64,000 nt of DNA, taken from Paraburkholderia sp. FT54. GTDB taxonomy: Bacteria > Pseudomonadota > Gammaproteobacteria > Burkholderiales > Burkholderiaceae. Positions 8,801 to 17,753 of the stretch are shown here, in pieces. The DNA lies in assembly GCF_031585635.1 (NCBI RefSeq), contig NZ_CP134195.1:1612001-1676000 (forward strand). The letters run 5' to 3'. The position numbers were made by a program, and so were the translations under genes. The number at the start of each line of letters is the position of its first letter. Positions within the stretch are counted from its first letter, which is position 1. The notes under the pieces were generated by a model, which was not told the DNA's origin, made no database searches, and saw only the letters and a list, made by a program, of their open reading frames with translations.

Positions 8801-9622
8801 ATGACTCAAACTGTGCTCCTCGCCCTCGATACCTCGACCGAATTCTGCTCGGTAGCGCTTCTGTCCGCCGCCGGCAGTGCGGTTGGCGCGACACATGAAG
8901 AGGCACGCGCCGAACCGCGTCTCTGGGTGCGCCACGAGCAAACCGGCGCGGTCTCCAGCACGCGCCTGCTCCCCGCTATCCGCGAACTTTTTAACGAAGC
9001 CGGCCTGACACTGGCGGACTGCGACGCCATTGCCTTCGGCTCCGGTCCGGGTTCGTTCACGGGCCTGCGTACCGCGACCGGCGTCGCCCAGGGCCTCGCG
9101 TTCGGCCTGAATCTGCCGGTCGTGCCGGTCAGCACGCTCCTTGCGTGCGCCGAGAGCGCGCGCCTGCGCGACCCGTCGGTGACGCGCGTGCTCGCCGCGC
9201 TCGACGCGCGCATGGACGAAATTTATTGGGCCGACTACGCCTGGGACCCCGCGCAGGGTGAATGGCGCACGCTCCAGGCGGCTTCGCTCGATGCGCCGGA
9301 CCGGCTCGCATTACCCGACGTCCCCTTCACGCTGGCAGGCAATGCCGCCGCGGCCTTCGGCGCGCGGTTGCCCGCGCTCGCCGCGGCGAGCAGCGTCGAC
9401 GGCGCAGCGCTGCCGCACGCGGTGCCGCTCGCCCACGCCGCGCTGCGCGCGTTGCGCGCCGGCCGCACGCTGCCCGCCGACCAGGCCGCGCCAGAATATG
9501 TGCGCGACAAGGTCGCCCAGACCACGGCCGAGCGGGTCGCCGAAAAAGCTGAGAAAGCCGCCAAGGCCGAGCAGGCCGCCAGACTCCCGCACGACACAGC
9601 CCAAGACGAGGGCCGGCAATGA
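8801..9622 (+). CDS. tsaB: tRNA threonylcarbamoyladenosine biosynthesis protein TsaB
   Basis: Partner of TsaD in making the t6A37 modification of ANN-decoding tRNAs. The 273-residue product begins LLALDTSTEFCSVAL (ASKHA fold) and has FGSGPGSFTGLRTATG, the TsaB signature. The last 35-40 residues form a Lys/Ala/Glu-rich helical extension not needed by the fold. No ribosome binding site is visible; a TACAAT hexamer ends only 7 nt above the ATG. The stop overlaps the rimI start (ATGA), so the two are coupled. The upstream open frame lacks homology. Confidence 0.93.
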   Translation: MTQTVLLALDTSTEFCSVALLSAAGSAVGATHEEARAEPRLWVRHEQTGAVSSTRLLPAIRELFNEAGLTLADCDAIAFGSGPGSFTGLRTATGVAQGLAFGLNLPVVPVSTLLACAESARLRDPSVTRVLAALDARMDEIYWADYAWDPAQGEWRTLQAASLDAPDRLALPDVPFTLAGNAAAAFGARLPALAAASSVDGAALPHAVPLAHAALRALRAGRTLPADQAAPEYVRDKVAQTTAERVAEKAEKAAKAEQAARLPHDTAQDEGRQ

Positions 9623-10113
9623 GTGGCGTGTTGCTCGCGGACCGGTACATGTCGCCGATGACCGAAGGCGATCTGGACGAAATCGCCGCCATCGAAAAGC
9701 TCGCTTATGAATTTCCGTGGAGCCGGGGCAATTTCGGCGATTCGCTGCGCAACGGCTATTTCGGCATCTGTCTGCGTCATGTCACCGGCACGCTGATCGG
9801 TTATTGCGTGCTGATGCCGGTCGTCGACGAAATGCATCTGCTCAATTTGTGCGTGACGCCCGCGGCTCAAGGTGCCGGCGCGGGACTCGCGCTGCTGCGC
9901 GAAGCGGTGCGGATTACGCGTGCTGAAAAACTCGACGGTCTGCTGCTGGAAGTGCGGCCGTCGAATCATCGGGCGATCCGGCTTTATGAGCGCTTCGGCT
10001 TTTCTTCGATCGGCCGGCGCAAAAACTATTATCCGGCGCGTCATCGCAGCCGGGAGGACGCCATCGTGATGCGTTTCTCGTTTGCCACGGAGGGCGCAGA
10101 TGGCGCTGCATGA
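9619..10113 (+). CDS. rimI: Ribosomal protein S18 alanine N-acetyltransferase (RimI-like)
   Basis: A GNAT acetyltransferase of 164 residues, near the usual length. The acetyl-CoA loop region is LCVTPAAQGAGAGLALLREAV, followed by LEVRPSNHRAIRLYERFGF and IGRRKNYYPA, matching RimI with its conserved Tyr segment. It acetylates the N-terminus of S18 and possibly other proteins. The start ATG overlaps the tsaB stop by 4 nt; tsaB-rimI adjacency is common in proteobacteria. Its end overlaps the next gene by 14 nt. Confidence 0.93.
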   Translation: MSGVLLADRYMSPMTEGDLDEIAAIEKLAYEFPWSRGNFGDSLRNGYFGICLRHVTGTLIGYCVLMPVVDEMHLLNLCVTPAAQGAGAGLALLREAVRITRAEKLDGLLLEVRPSNHRAIRLYERFGFSSIGRRKNYYPARHRSREDAIVMRFSFATEGADGAA

Positions 10114-11170
10114 ATCCTTATTGGAAGAGTTCGGACTCGCGCCGATGTGGGTGCGTCGAGGAATGGCGGCGGCGCAGGAGCCGATTGTTGAAGCGCAAGC
10201 CGAAACCGAAGCCGAACCCGTAGCCGTAACCGGGCAGGGCGCCGGTGTAGAGGCCGGGCCGGGCGCCCGTCATGACGATGCGCCCAGCGCGGCGCCCGGC
10301 TTGCCGCCCGTCGCGCGCGCCCAGGAAACCGCACGGCCGGCGCTGCGCGCGGGAGAGGCCCAAAGCGCCGATGCCGCGTCGGCACAGAGCGAACGGCACG
10401 CGCCGATCCGTGCGGATCAGACGCCGTCTTCACCAAAGCGCCAGCCGCAACCATCGCAGCAATCCCGCAGCCCCGAGCCGCCAACATTCGACGCGCCGCC
10501 CGAGGACGATTTCGCGTGGTTCGACGACCTGCCGACCCAGGCTCCCGCGAACGCGCGTCAGGAAGCCCCCGCGGCGCCGGCAATCCACACGCTGGACTGG
10601 GACGCGTTGAGCGAGCGCGTCGCCGCTTGCCAGCTTTGCCGTCTGTGCGAGAAGCGCACCAACACCGTGTTCGGCGTCGGCGATCGCAATGCGGACTGGA
10701 TGCTGATCGGCGAAGCGCCGGGTGAAAACGAGGACCGTGTGGGCGAGCCGTTCGTCGGCCAGGCCGGCAAGCTGCTCGACAACATGCTGCGTTCGCTGAC
10801 GCTCGCGCGCGACACCAACGTCTACATCGCGAACGTGATCAAGTGTCGCCCGCCCGGCAACCGCAACCCGGAAGCGGACGAAGTCGCGCGTTGCGAACCG
10901 TATCTGCAACGTCAGGTCGCGCTGGTCAAGCCGAAACTGATCGTCGCGCTCGGCCGCTTCGCGGCGCAAAGTCTGCTGAAAACCGACGCGAGCATTTCGT
11001 CCTTGCGTGGCCGCGTGCACGAATATGAAGGCGTGCCCGTGATCGTCACCTATCATCCGGCGTATCTGCTGCGCAGCCTGCCCGACAAGGCGAAGGCCTG
11101 GGCCGACCTGTGCCTCGCGCGCGACACATGGCGGGCGGCGGGCGGCGCGCCGTCGAACGCGTCGAAGTGA
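10100..11170 (+). CDS. Uracil-DNA glycosylase, family 4-like, with long N-terminal extension
   Basis: Removes uracil from DNA. The catalytic domain occupies about residues 165-356. Cys177, Cys180 and Cys183, with further Cys in CRPPGNRNP and RCEPYL, suit the iron-sulfur cluster of family 4 enzymes. Motif A is GEAPGENEDRVGEPFVGQAG (GEAPG 204-208) and the late motif is TYHPAYLLRS. The first 160 residues or so are Ala/Pro/Glu/Arg-rich with no recognisable domain and are probably disordered; family members are usually about 200 residues. The ATG at 10100 follows GGAGGG and lies inside rimI. It could be classed as family 5 on phylogeny, but the motifs favour family 4. Confidence 0.9.
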   Translation: MALHESLLEEFGLAPMWVRRGMAAAQEPIVEAQAETEAEPVAVTGQGAGVEAGPGARHDDAPSAAPGLPPVARAQETARPALRAGEAQSADAASAQSERHAPIRADQTPSSPKRQPQPSQQSRSPEPPTFDAPPEDDFAWFDDLPTQAPANARQEAPAAPAIHTLDWDALSERVAACQLCRLCEKRTNTVFGVGDRNADWMLIGEAPGENEDRVGEPFVGQAGKLLDNMLRSLTLARDTNVYIANVIKCRPPGNRNPEADEVARCEPYLQRQVALVKPKLIVALGRFAAQSLLKTDASISSLRGRVHEYEGVPVIVTYHPAYLLRSLPDKAKAWADLCLARDTWRAAGGAPSNASK

Positions 11171-12165
11171 CGGCCGTCGAGGGGCCGGCCGAATCCGCGG
11201 CGGCGTCCGGCAGCGATGCCGCGAGCCGCGATACGCTGCTCGACACCTTGCACGACCCCGCTGTGCGAGATCTCGCGTGGTTGTTGCTGAGCGCCGATCT
11301 GTTGCGCCCGCAACCACCGGTTGGCGTGCTGGCGAATCCTTTCGAGACGCCGCAGGAAGCCCAGGCGACCATCGACTGGCTTCGCGCGCTCGACGCCGCG
11401 CCCGAGCCCTTGCATCACGACCTCGCGGCGACGCGCATCACGCGTCTGGGCCGGTACGCCGAACGGCTGCTCGGCTGGTTCCTCCAGCATGGGCCGGCAG
11501 CGCGGCTGGTGGCGGCTGGCGTGCCGCTGCGGCGCGCGGGTATCACGCTCGGCGAATGCGATTTTCTGATCAGGACGCGGCAGGGCGCGCGGCTGCATTG
11601 GGAGCTGGCCGTGAAGTGCTATCTGCATGCCGGCGACGGGCGTGGGCAGTTGTCAGATTACGTCGGCCCGAATCTGCAAGACCGCTTCGACCTGAAGCTC
11701 GCGCATCTGCTGAATCACCAGTTGCCGTTGAGCGCGCGCGAGGAGTTCGCCTCGGTCGGCTATGCGGGTCCGTGGACGCCGCAGATGTTCATCAAAGGCT
11801 GGCTGTTTTACCGGCAAGGCGAGAGGCCACTTGATCCCGTCGAGCTCGATCCGGCGCATGGCCGTGGCTGGTGGGTGACGCGCGGCGATTGGCCGGCATT
11901 CGCAGCGGCCCATGCACAGAAGTGGCGGACCTTGCCGCGGCTGGAATGGCTCGCGCCGCGTCGCCATACGCTTCGCGAGGCGCAGGCCGCGGGCCTGGTT
12001 TTCGTCGATACGCAGGCACTCGCCGGGCAAACTTCACATCTGCACGGACCGGCGATGGTCGCCGCGTTCACCGAGGACAGCGTGGGCAACCTGATCGAAC
12101 GCTCGCGCGGTTTTATCGTGCCGGACGAGTGGCCGGAGCTGGCGCAAAACTACGCGCGGCAGTAG
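11128..12165 (+). CDS. DUF1853 family protein
   Basis: Function unknown. The 345-residue product has the DUF1853 pattern: a central block FLIRTRQGARLHWELAVKCY, then GPNLQDRFDLKLAHLLNHQL and GYAGPWTPQMFIKGWLFY. The acid/Glu-x-Lys spacing (WELAVK) is reminiscent of PD-(D/E)XK nuclease folds, but that is only an impression. Start choice is uncertain: this ATG overlaps the glycosylase gene by 43 nt, a GTG at 11167 would give a 4-nt GTGA overlap, and a GTG at 11110 is also open. Any choice implies translational coupling to the uracil-DNA glycosylase gene. Confidence 0.8.
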   Translation: MAGGGRRAVERVEVTAVEGPAESAAASGSDAASRDTLLDTLHDPAVRDLAWLLLSADLLRPQPPVGVLANPFETPQEAQATIDWLRALDAAPEPLHHDLAATRITRLGRYAERLLGWFLQHGPAARLVAAGVPLRRAGITLGECDFLIRTRQGARLHWELAVKCYLHAGDGRGQLSDYVGPNLQDRFDLKLAHLLNHQLPLSAREEFASVGYAGPWTPQMFIKGWLFYRQGERPLDPVELDPAHGRGWWVTRGDWPAFAAAHAQKWRTLPRLEWLAPRRHTLREAQAAGLVFVDTQALAGQTSHLHGPAMVAAFTEDSVGNLIERSRGFIVPDEWPELAQNYARQ

Positions 12166-12272
12166 CGGCGGGCTGCCTGGAAAGAAGCAGGCACGATCAT
12201 GAAGCGCTGCCGGCAAGATCAGGGCGCAGGAGCCGGTCGACGCAACCGGTCAGTTCCCGCGCGAGCCACCCC

Positions 12273-13079
12273 TCACCACCACCGATAAAAATGATGCACC
12301 GGCCCGACGCCGCTGCCGACGTCGAGTCGATCGCTCGCTTGCAGTGCGCCGGTCAGATATTGCTTGGCATCGGCGACGGCGCTCGCCAGATCGTCACGTT
12401 GCGCAATCAGCGCCGCAATCGCCGACGACAGCGTGCAGCCCGTCCCGTGCGTGTTCTTCACCGGCACACGCGGGCCGCCGAGACGCAGCGCGCCGCTCTC
12501 CTGCACCAGCCAGTCCGGGCTATCGGGGGCGCTCAGATGACCGCCCTTCATCAGCACCGCGCGTGCGCCGAGCGCGCGCAGCGCTTCGCCTTGCTCGACC
12601 ATGCCGGCTTCATCGGTCGCGGCCTGCACGCCGAGCAACGCGGCGGCTTCCGGCAGATTGGGCGTCAGCAGATCGGCGATCGGCAGCAATTCGTCGCGCA
12701 CCGCGGCGACCGCGTCCGGCAGCAGCAACGCGTGGTTGCTCTTCGAAATCATCACCGTGTCGAGCACGACGTATTTCGGTTTGTGCCGACGCAGCGCATC
12801 GGCGACGGCGCGCGCGATCGGCGCGTTCGCCAGCATGCCGATCTTCACGGCGTCGATGCGGATGTCGTCGAACACCGCGTCGAGTTGCGCGGTAATGAAG
12901 CCGGGGTCCGGCGCGTGAATCGCGGTGACGCCGCGCGTGTTCTGCGCGGTGAGCGCGGTGATCACGCTCGCGCCATACGCGCCGAGCGCAGAGAAAGCCT
13001 TCAGATCGGCCTGAATGCCGGCGCCGCCGCCGGAATCGGAACCGGCGATCGTCAGCACATTGGGAATTGGTTGAGTCAT
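12273..13079 (-). CDS. thiD: Hydroxymethylpyrimidine/phosphomethylpyrimidine kinase
   Basis: Phosphorylates HMP and HMP-P in thiamine synthesis. The 268-residue ribokinase-fold product starts PNVLTIAGSDSGGGAGIQAD, has the ALTAQNTRGV segment and ends with the anion-hole motif NTHGTGCTLSSAIAAL. The upstream open frame is a shadow; homology starts at this ATG. It lies 59 bp downstream of lplT on the same strand and may be cotranscribed, although the functions are unrelated. Confidence 0.95.
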   Translation of the reverse strand: MTQPIPNVLTIAGSDSGGGAGIQADLKAFSALGAYGASVITALTAQNTRGVTAIHAPDPGFITAQLDAVFDDIRIDAVKIGMLANAPIARAVADALRRHKPKYVVLDTVMISKSNHALLLPDAVAAVRDELLPIADLLTPNLPEAAALLGVQAATDEAGMVEQGEALRALGARAVLMKGGHLSAPDSPDWLVQESGALRLGGPRVPVKNTHGTGCTLSSAIAALIAQRDDLASAVADAKQYLTGALQASDRLDVGSGVGPVHHFYRWW

Positions 13080-13138
13080 GGCAAAGCGAGGAAGGAGGAA
13101 GGCGCGGGCCGCGGCGTGAGCGGACAGCCCGCCGTGGA

Positions 13139-14446
13139 TCAGTGCTTGACTTCGCCGATCAGCGCGACCGAGTCGAACGCGCGCTGATTGGCCTGGTGGC
13201 GCCGCATCACGAACCACATCATCAGGCACACGAAGGTGCCGAACAGCACGATCACCGCCGTGACCGGCACGTCGAGCCACACCAGCACGGCGTAGAGGCA
13301 CAGCATCACGAGCACGGACAGGTTTTCGTTGAAGTTCTGCACGGCGATCGAGTGACCCGCCGACAGCAGCACGTGTCCGCGATGCTGGAGCAGCGCGTTC
13401 ATCGGCACGACAAAGAAGCCCGACAGGCCGCCGACGATCATCAGGAAAATATACGCGACGATCAGATAGCCCGGCACATGCATGCGGCCAAAATAAAGAC
13501 CCCAATGAGCAGGGAACAGATCCCGCGTGTAGAACGCCATCAGCATCACGGCGATGCCCATCATGATGCCGACCGGCAACACCGACAGCGACTTCTTCAA
13601 TGGCACCCGCGAGGCCGCGAAGATCGCGCCGGCCGCCACGCCTACGGCCACCACCGCTTGCAGGATGGCCGCTTCGGAAAGCGACATGCTGAGCGATACC
13701 TCGGCCCACTTCAACACGATGAATTGCAGCGTCGCGCCCGCGCCCCAGAACAGCGTGGTGACCGCGAGCGAAATCTGGCCGAGCTTGTCGCGCCACAGCA
13801 CGAGGAAACAGTCGGCGAAATCGGTGATGAGTTTGATCGGGCCGCGTTCCTGTTTCGGATAGCGCGCGCCGGTGTCGGGAATGCGCAGATTGAACAGCGC
13901 GGCGATGATGTAGATCGCCATGATGACCAGCATCGCCGCCTCGGCGGGTGTGTTGACCGAGGGAATGTGGTGCCGCAGGATCGGCGCGGCGATGTGCGGG
14001 CTGATGAGTGCGCCGCCGAGCACGGTGCCGAGAATGATCGAGCCGACGGTGGTACCTTCAATCCAGCCGTTCGCGGCGACCAGACGGTCAGGCGGCAGCA
14101 GTTCGGTGAGAATGCCGTACTTGGCCGGCGAGTAAGCCGCCGCGCCGAAGCCGACGATCCCATACGCGAGCAGCGGATGCGCGCCCACCAGCATCGTGAT
14201 GCAACCGACGACCTTGATGGTATTGGTGATGAACATCACGCGTCCTTTCGGACGGGAGTCGGCGAAGGCGCCCACGAAGGCGGCGAGAACGACGTATGAC
14301 AGCACAAAGAACAACTTGAGCAGCGGCGTCATCCAGTTCGGGGCGTGAAGATCTTTCAGCAGTGCGATAGCAGCGATCAGAAGCGCATTGTCGGCCAGCG
14401 ACGAAAAAAACTGCGCGGCCATGATGGTGTAAAAACCTTTTTTCAT
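13139..14446 (-). CDS. lplT: Lysophospholipid transporter LplT (MFS)
   Basis: An inner-membrane major facilitator of 435 residues with about 12 predicted membrane helices. It starts MKKGFYTIMAAQFFSSLADN, the LplT N-terminus, and has the cytoplasmic loop ADSRPKGRVMFITN. LplT flips lysophosphatidylethanolamine inward for re-acylation. In Escherichia coli its partner Aas is encoded next door; here no aas is adjacent. A longer frame is open 31 codons upstream but is not membrane-like. It is divergent from alr, upstream of thiD. Confidence 0.9.
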   Translation of the reverse strand: MKKGFYTIMAAQFFSSLADNALLIAAIALLKDLHAPNWMTPLLKLFFVLSYVVLAAFVGAFADSRPKGRVMFITNTIKVVGCITMLVGAHPLLAYGIVGFGAAAYSPAKYGILTELLPPDRLVAANGWIEGTTVGSIILGTVLGGALISPHIAAPILRHHIPSVNTPAEAAMLVIMAIYIIAALFNLRIPDTGARYPKQERGPIKLITDFADCFLVLWRDKLGQISLAVTTLFWGAGATLQFIVLKWAEVSLSMSLSEAAILQAVVAVGVAAGAIFAASRVPLKKSLSVLPVGIMMGIAVMLMAFYTRDLFPAHWGLYFGRMHVPGYLIVAYIFLMIVGGLSGFFVVPMNALLQHRGHVLLSAGHSIAVQNFNENLSVLVMLCLYAVLVWLDVPVTAVIVLFGTFVCLMMWFVMRRHQANQRAFDSVALIGEVKH

Positions 14447-14667
14447 CTGATGCGATGCTGTCCTCGCTGCGGTCTGTCCGCCCCGGCCGCTGGTTGACCG
14501 TCCGGGCTTATGCCGTTCGTCGAAATGGGTTGTGCGCACGGCTTTATATCATGAAAATAGCTGCATTCGGACTAGCAGAATCCTTGATCGCACCGCCCAG
14601 CGGGCTGCCGAGCGCTGAAAACGCCCTGTAAGCCGCTGATTCGCAAGCGTCTTTACGAAAATATCCC

Positions 14668-15738
14668 ATGCCGCGCCCGCTCTCAGCCACAATTCATACC
14701 TCCGCTCTCGCCAATAATCTCGCCGTCGCCAGGCGCTACGCGCCGAAATCCAAAATCTGGGCCGTCGTCAAAGCCAACGCCTACGGACACGGCCTTGCGC
14801 GCGTTTTTCCGGGCCTGCGCGCGACCGACGGCTTCGGATTGCTGGACCTCGAAGAGGCCGTGAAGTTGCGTGAATTGGGCTGGGCCGGCCCGATTCTTCT
14901 GCTCGAAGGTTTCTTTCGTCCGACCGATATCGACGTGATTGACCGCTACAGCCTGACCACCGCCCTGCATTCGGACGAGCAGTTGCGCATGCTCGAAATG
15001 GCGCGCCTGTCCAAACCGGTCAACATCCAGTTGAAGATGAATACCGGCATGAACCGCCTCGGTTACACGCCGGAAAAGTTCCGCGCCGCATGGGAGCGCG
15101 CGCGCGCTGCCCAAGGCGTCGGCCAGATCACGTTGATGACTCATTTCTCCGACGCCGATGGCAATCGCGGCGTCGACTATCAGGTAGAGGCGTTCGAGCG
15201 GGGCGCGCAGGGCATCGCCGGCGCGCGCAGCCTCGCCAATTCGGCGGCCACGCTGTGGCATCCGGCCACGCATTTCGACTGGGTGCGCCCGGGCATTATC
15301 TTGTACGGCGCGTCGCCGTCCGGCGTGACGGCCGCGATCGAAGGCACGGGCCTGCAACCGGCCATGACGCTCGCCTCGGAACTGATCGCCGTGCAAATGC
15401 TCACCGAAGGCAACACGGTCGGCTACGGTTCGTCGTTCAAGGCGCGCGGGTCGATGCGTATCGGCGTGGTGGCGTGCGGGTACGCCGACGGCTATCCGCG
15501 CGTCGCGCCGGAAGGCACCCCGGTGATCGTCGACGGCGTGCGCACGCGGGTCGTCGGGCGCGTCTCGATGGACATGCTCACCGTCGACCTGACGCCGGTG
15601 CCGACCGCCAACGTCGGCTCGCGCGTCGAGCTGTGGGGCAACTCGCTGCCGATCGACGACGTCGCGCAGGCGTGCGGCACGATCGGCTATGAGCTGATGT
15701 GCGCCGTGGCGCCGCGTGTGCCAGTGCGGGCGGAGTAA
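14668..15738 (+). CDS. alr: Alanine racemase
   Basis: PLP enzyme interconverting L- and D-alanine for peptidoglycan. In the 356-residue product the PLP lysine lies in [12 protein letters not shown] (Lys35). Family blocks [12 protein letters not shown] and [14 protein letters not shown] follow, and the catalytic Tyr of the second domain is in [11 protein letters not shown]. The ATG at 14668 is the first in frame with homology and has no strong ribosome binding site. It is followed by radA on the same strand. Confidence 0.97.
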   Translation: MPRPLSATIHTSALANNLAVARRYAPKSKIWAVVKANAYGHGLARVFPGLRATDGFGLLDLEEAVKLRELGWAGPILLLEGFFRPTDIDVIDRYSLTTALHSDEQLRMLEMARLSKPVNIQLKMNTGMNRLGYTPEKFRAAWERARAAQGVGQITLMTHFSDADGNRGVDYQVEAFERGAQGIAGARSLANSAATLWHPATHFDWVRPGIILYGASPSGVTAAIEGTGLQPAMTLASELIAVQMLTEGNTVGYGSSFKARGSMRIGVVACGYADGYPRVAPEGTPVIVDGVRTRVVGRVSMDMLTVDLTPVPTANVGSRVELWGNSLPIDDVAQACGTIGYELMCAVAPRVPVRAE

Positions 15739-15829
15739 AGACCCGCAAAGCCGGGCGCGCAACCCGGGTGCACACCTGGCCTCGCAGCAAGCGTTTCAAT
15801 CCAAAGAACAGCAACACAGGCAATAACGC

Positions 15830-17206
15830 GTGGCAAAACCCAAAACGTTGTACATCTGCAGTGAATGCGGCGGGCAATCGCCGAAATGGGCCGGCCAGTG
15901 CCCCTCATGCAATGCGTGGAACACGCTGGTCGAGTCGGTGGCGGAAGCGCCGTCCACGCACCGCTTCCAGTCGCTCGCCAAGAGCGCGCCGGTGCGCCGT
16001 CTCGCCGATATCGACGCGTCGGACGTGCCGCGCTTTACCACCGGCGTGAGCGAGTTCGACCGCGTGCTCGGCGGCGGTCTGGTGCCGGGCGGCGTGGTGC
16101 TGATCGGCGGCGATCCGGGCATCGGCAAATCGACGCTGTTGCTGCAATCGCTCGCGGAAATCGCCGCCGACAAGCGCGCGCTCTATATCAGCGGTGAAGA
16201 ATCGGCCGCGCAGATTGCGTTGCGCGCGCAACGGCTTTCGTTGCTGGAGCCGGGCTCGAAGGCGAGCGAGCTGCAATTGCTCGCCGAAATCCAGCTCGAG
16301 AAAATCCAGGCGACGATCGCCGACCAGCGGCCCGACGTCGCGGTGATCGACTCGATCCAGACGGTCTATTCCGACGCGCTGACTTCGGCGCCGGGCTCGG
16401 TCGCCCAGGTGCGCGAGTGCGCGGCGCAACTGACGCGCATCGCCAAGCAGTCGGGCACCACCATCATCATGGTCGGCCACGTGACCAAGGAAGGCGCGCT
16501 GGCTGGTCCGCGCGTGCTCGAGCACATCGTCGACACGGTGTTGTATTTCGAGGGCGACACGCATTCCTCGTATCGTCTGGTGCGCGCGATCAAGAACCGC
16601 TTCGGCGCGGTCAACGAACTCGGCGTGTTCGCCATGACCGAGCGTGGCCTGCGCGGCGTGGCCAATCCGTCGGCGCTGTTTCTGTCGCAGCACGAGCAGT
16701 CCGTGCCGGGTTCCTGCGTGCTGGTGACGCAGGAGGGCACGCGGCCGCTGCTGGTCGAAGTGCAAGCCCTCGTGGACTCGGCCAACGCGCCGAACCCGCG
16801 GCGCCTCGCCGTTGGCCTGGAGCAGAACCGGCTCGCGATGCTGCTGGCGGTGCTGCACCGGCATGCCGGCATCGCGTGTTTCGATCAGGACGTGTTCCTG
16901 AACGCCGTGGGCGGCGTGAAGATCACCGAGCCCGCCGCCGACCTGGCCGTGTTGCTCGCGATTCATTCGTCCATGCGCAACAAGCCGCTGCCCAAGGGGC
17001 TGGTGGTGTTCGGCGAAGTGGGTCTCGCCGGCGAGATCCGGCCGTCGCCACGCGGTCAGGAGCGTCTGAAGGAAGCCGCCAAACTGGGCTTTTCGGTCGC
17101 GGTGATTCCCAAGGCCAATGCGCCGAAGCAGCCGATCGAAGGCTTACAGGTCGTTGCGGTCGAGCGGATCGAACAGGCCATCGACCGGGTCCGCACGCTC
17201 GAATAG
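15830..17206 (+). CDS. radA: DNA repair protein RadA (RecA-like branch migration factor)
   Basis: Processes recombination intermediates. The 458-residue product has the N-terminal zinc finger (Cys10, 13, 24, 27 in ICSECGGQSPKWAGQCPSC), a RecA-like core with Walker A GGDPGIGKSTLL, the RadA-specific KNRFGAVNELG motif, and a C-terminal Lon-protease-like domain (GLVVFGEVGLAGEIRP). Length and order are typical. A GC-rich hairpin just after the stop may end transcription. Confidence 0.98.
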   Translation: MAKPKTLYICSECGGQSPKWAGQCPSCNAWNTLVESVAEAPSTHRFQSLAKSAPVRRLADIDASDVPRFTTGVSEFDRVLGGGLVPGGVVLIGGDPGIGKSTLLLQSLAEIAADKRALYISGEESAAQIALRAQRLSLLEPGSKASELQLLAEIQLEKIQATIADQRPDVAVIDSIQTVYSDALTSAPGSVAQVRECAAQLTRIAKQSGTTIIMVGHVTKEGALAGPRVLEHIVDTVLYFEGDTHSSYRLVRAIKNRFGAVNELGVFAMTERGLRGVANPSALFLSQHEQSVPGSCVLVTQEGTRPLLVEVQALVDSANAPNPRRLAVGLEQNRLAMLLAVLHRHAGIACFDQDVFLNAVGGVKITEPAADLAVLLAIHSSMRNKPLPKGLVVFGEVGLAGEIRPSPRGQERLKEAAKLGFSVAVIPKANAPKQPIEGLQVVAVERIEQAIDRVRTLE

Positions 17207-17217
17207 ACGGGGGTTCG

Positions 17218-17235
17218 GGCGCCTAGGGGCGCCCT
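17218..17235 (+). terminator. Hairpin downstream of radA
   Basis: GGGCGCC, loop TAGG, GGCGCCC: a perfect 7-bp stem 11 nt after the radA stop. It lacks a clear T run, so termination is only likely. Confidence 0.45.
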
Positions 17236-17349
17236 TCACTCCGTAATGCGCGGTAAATATCTCCATATTGGCTGTAACCTACCCGACATTCCTTTTTCCT
17301 AAGCTGCAGGGGTATGCATCCCTTCTGATGCCCGAAAAAGGATCGCACC

Positions 17350-17628
17350 TTGAAACAGTCATCTGAAACCGTAGCCGAGCGGCCGATACAGGTGCGCGGC
17401 TGCCGCGTCTCCGCGCCCATTCGCCAGCCATGGGGCGGCGCTTGCCGGATCGTCGAGTGGATCGACACGGCGGGGCAGATCTCGCGGCGGGTGGTGGCCG
17501 AAGACGCCACGGCCGCCGAAGTCCGCGCGACCATCAATCGCCATGTGGAAGGCCGCAAGCACGTGCTGTACGACGACGAAAAGACGCCGCGTCAGACTTT
17601 GCCGCGGCAGACGGTGGCGCGGCGCTGA
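17350..17628 (+). CDS. DUF2866-type small protein
   Basis: A 92-residue protein of unknown function resembling the DUF2866 family found in Burkholderia. The start is TTG (17350), as no in-frame ATG precedes the conserved region. The middle part (VRGCRVSAPIRQPWGGACR, then IVEWIDTAGQISRRVV) looks like a small beta-rich fold, followed by a helix (DATAAEVRATINRHVEGR). It lacks a signal peptide or membrane segment and has a basic tail. It stands alone 143 bp after radA. Confidence 0.75.
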   Translation: MKQSSETVAERPIQVRGCRVSAPIRQPWGGACRIVEWIDTAGQISRRVVAEDATAAEVRATINRHVEGRKHVLYDDEKTPRQTLPRQTVARR

Positions 17629-17753
17629 GGTTTGTGCGGGCGGCAGGGGCTTGGGTGGCTCGCCCCTGTGTTCGCGGTCCGTGTGAAGCTAATGGACGGG
17701 GGCTTGAGTCGCGGTCACTTTAGGGTCGACGCGACCATTGATTCACCGAGGCG

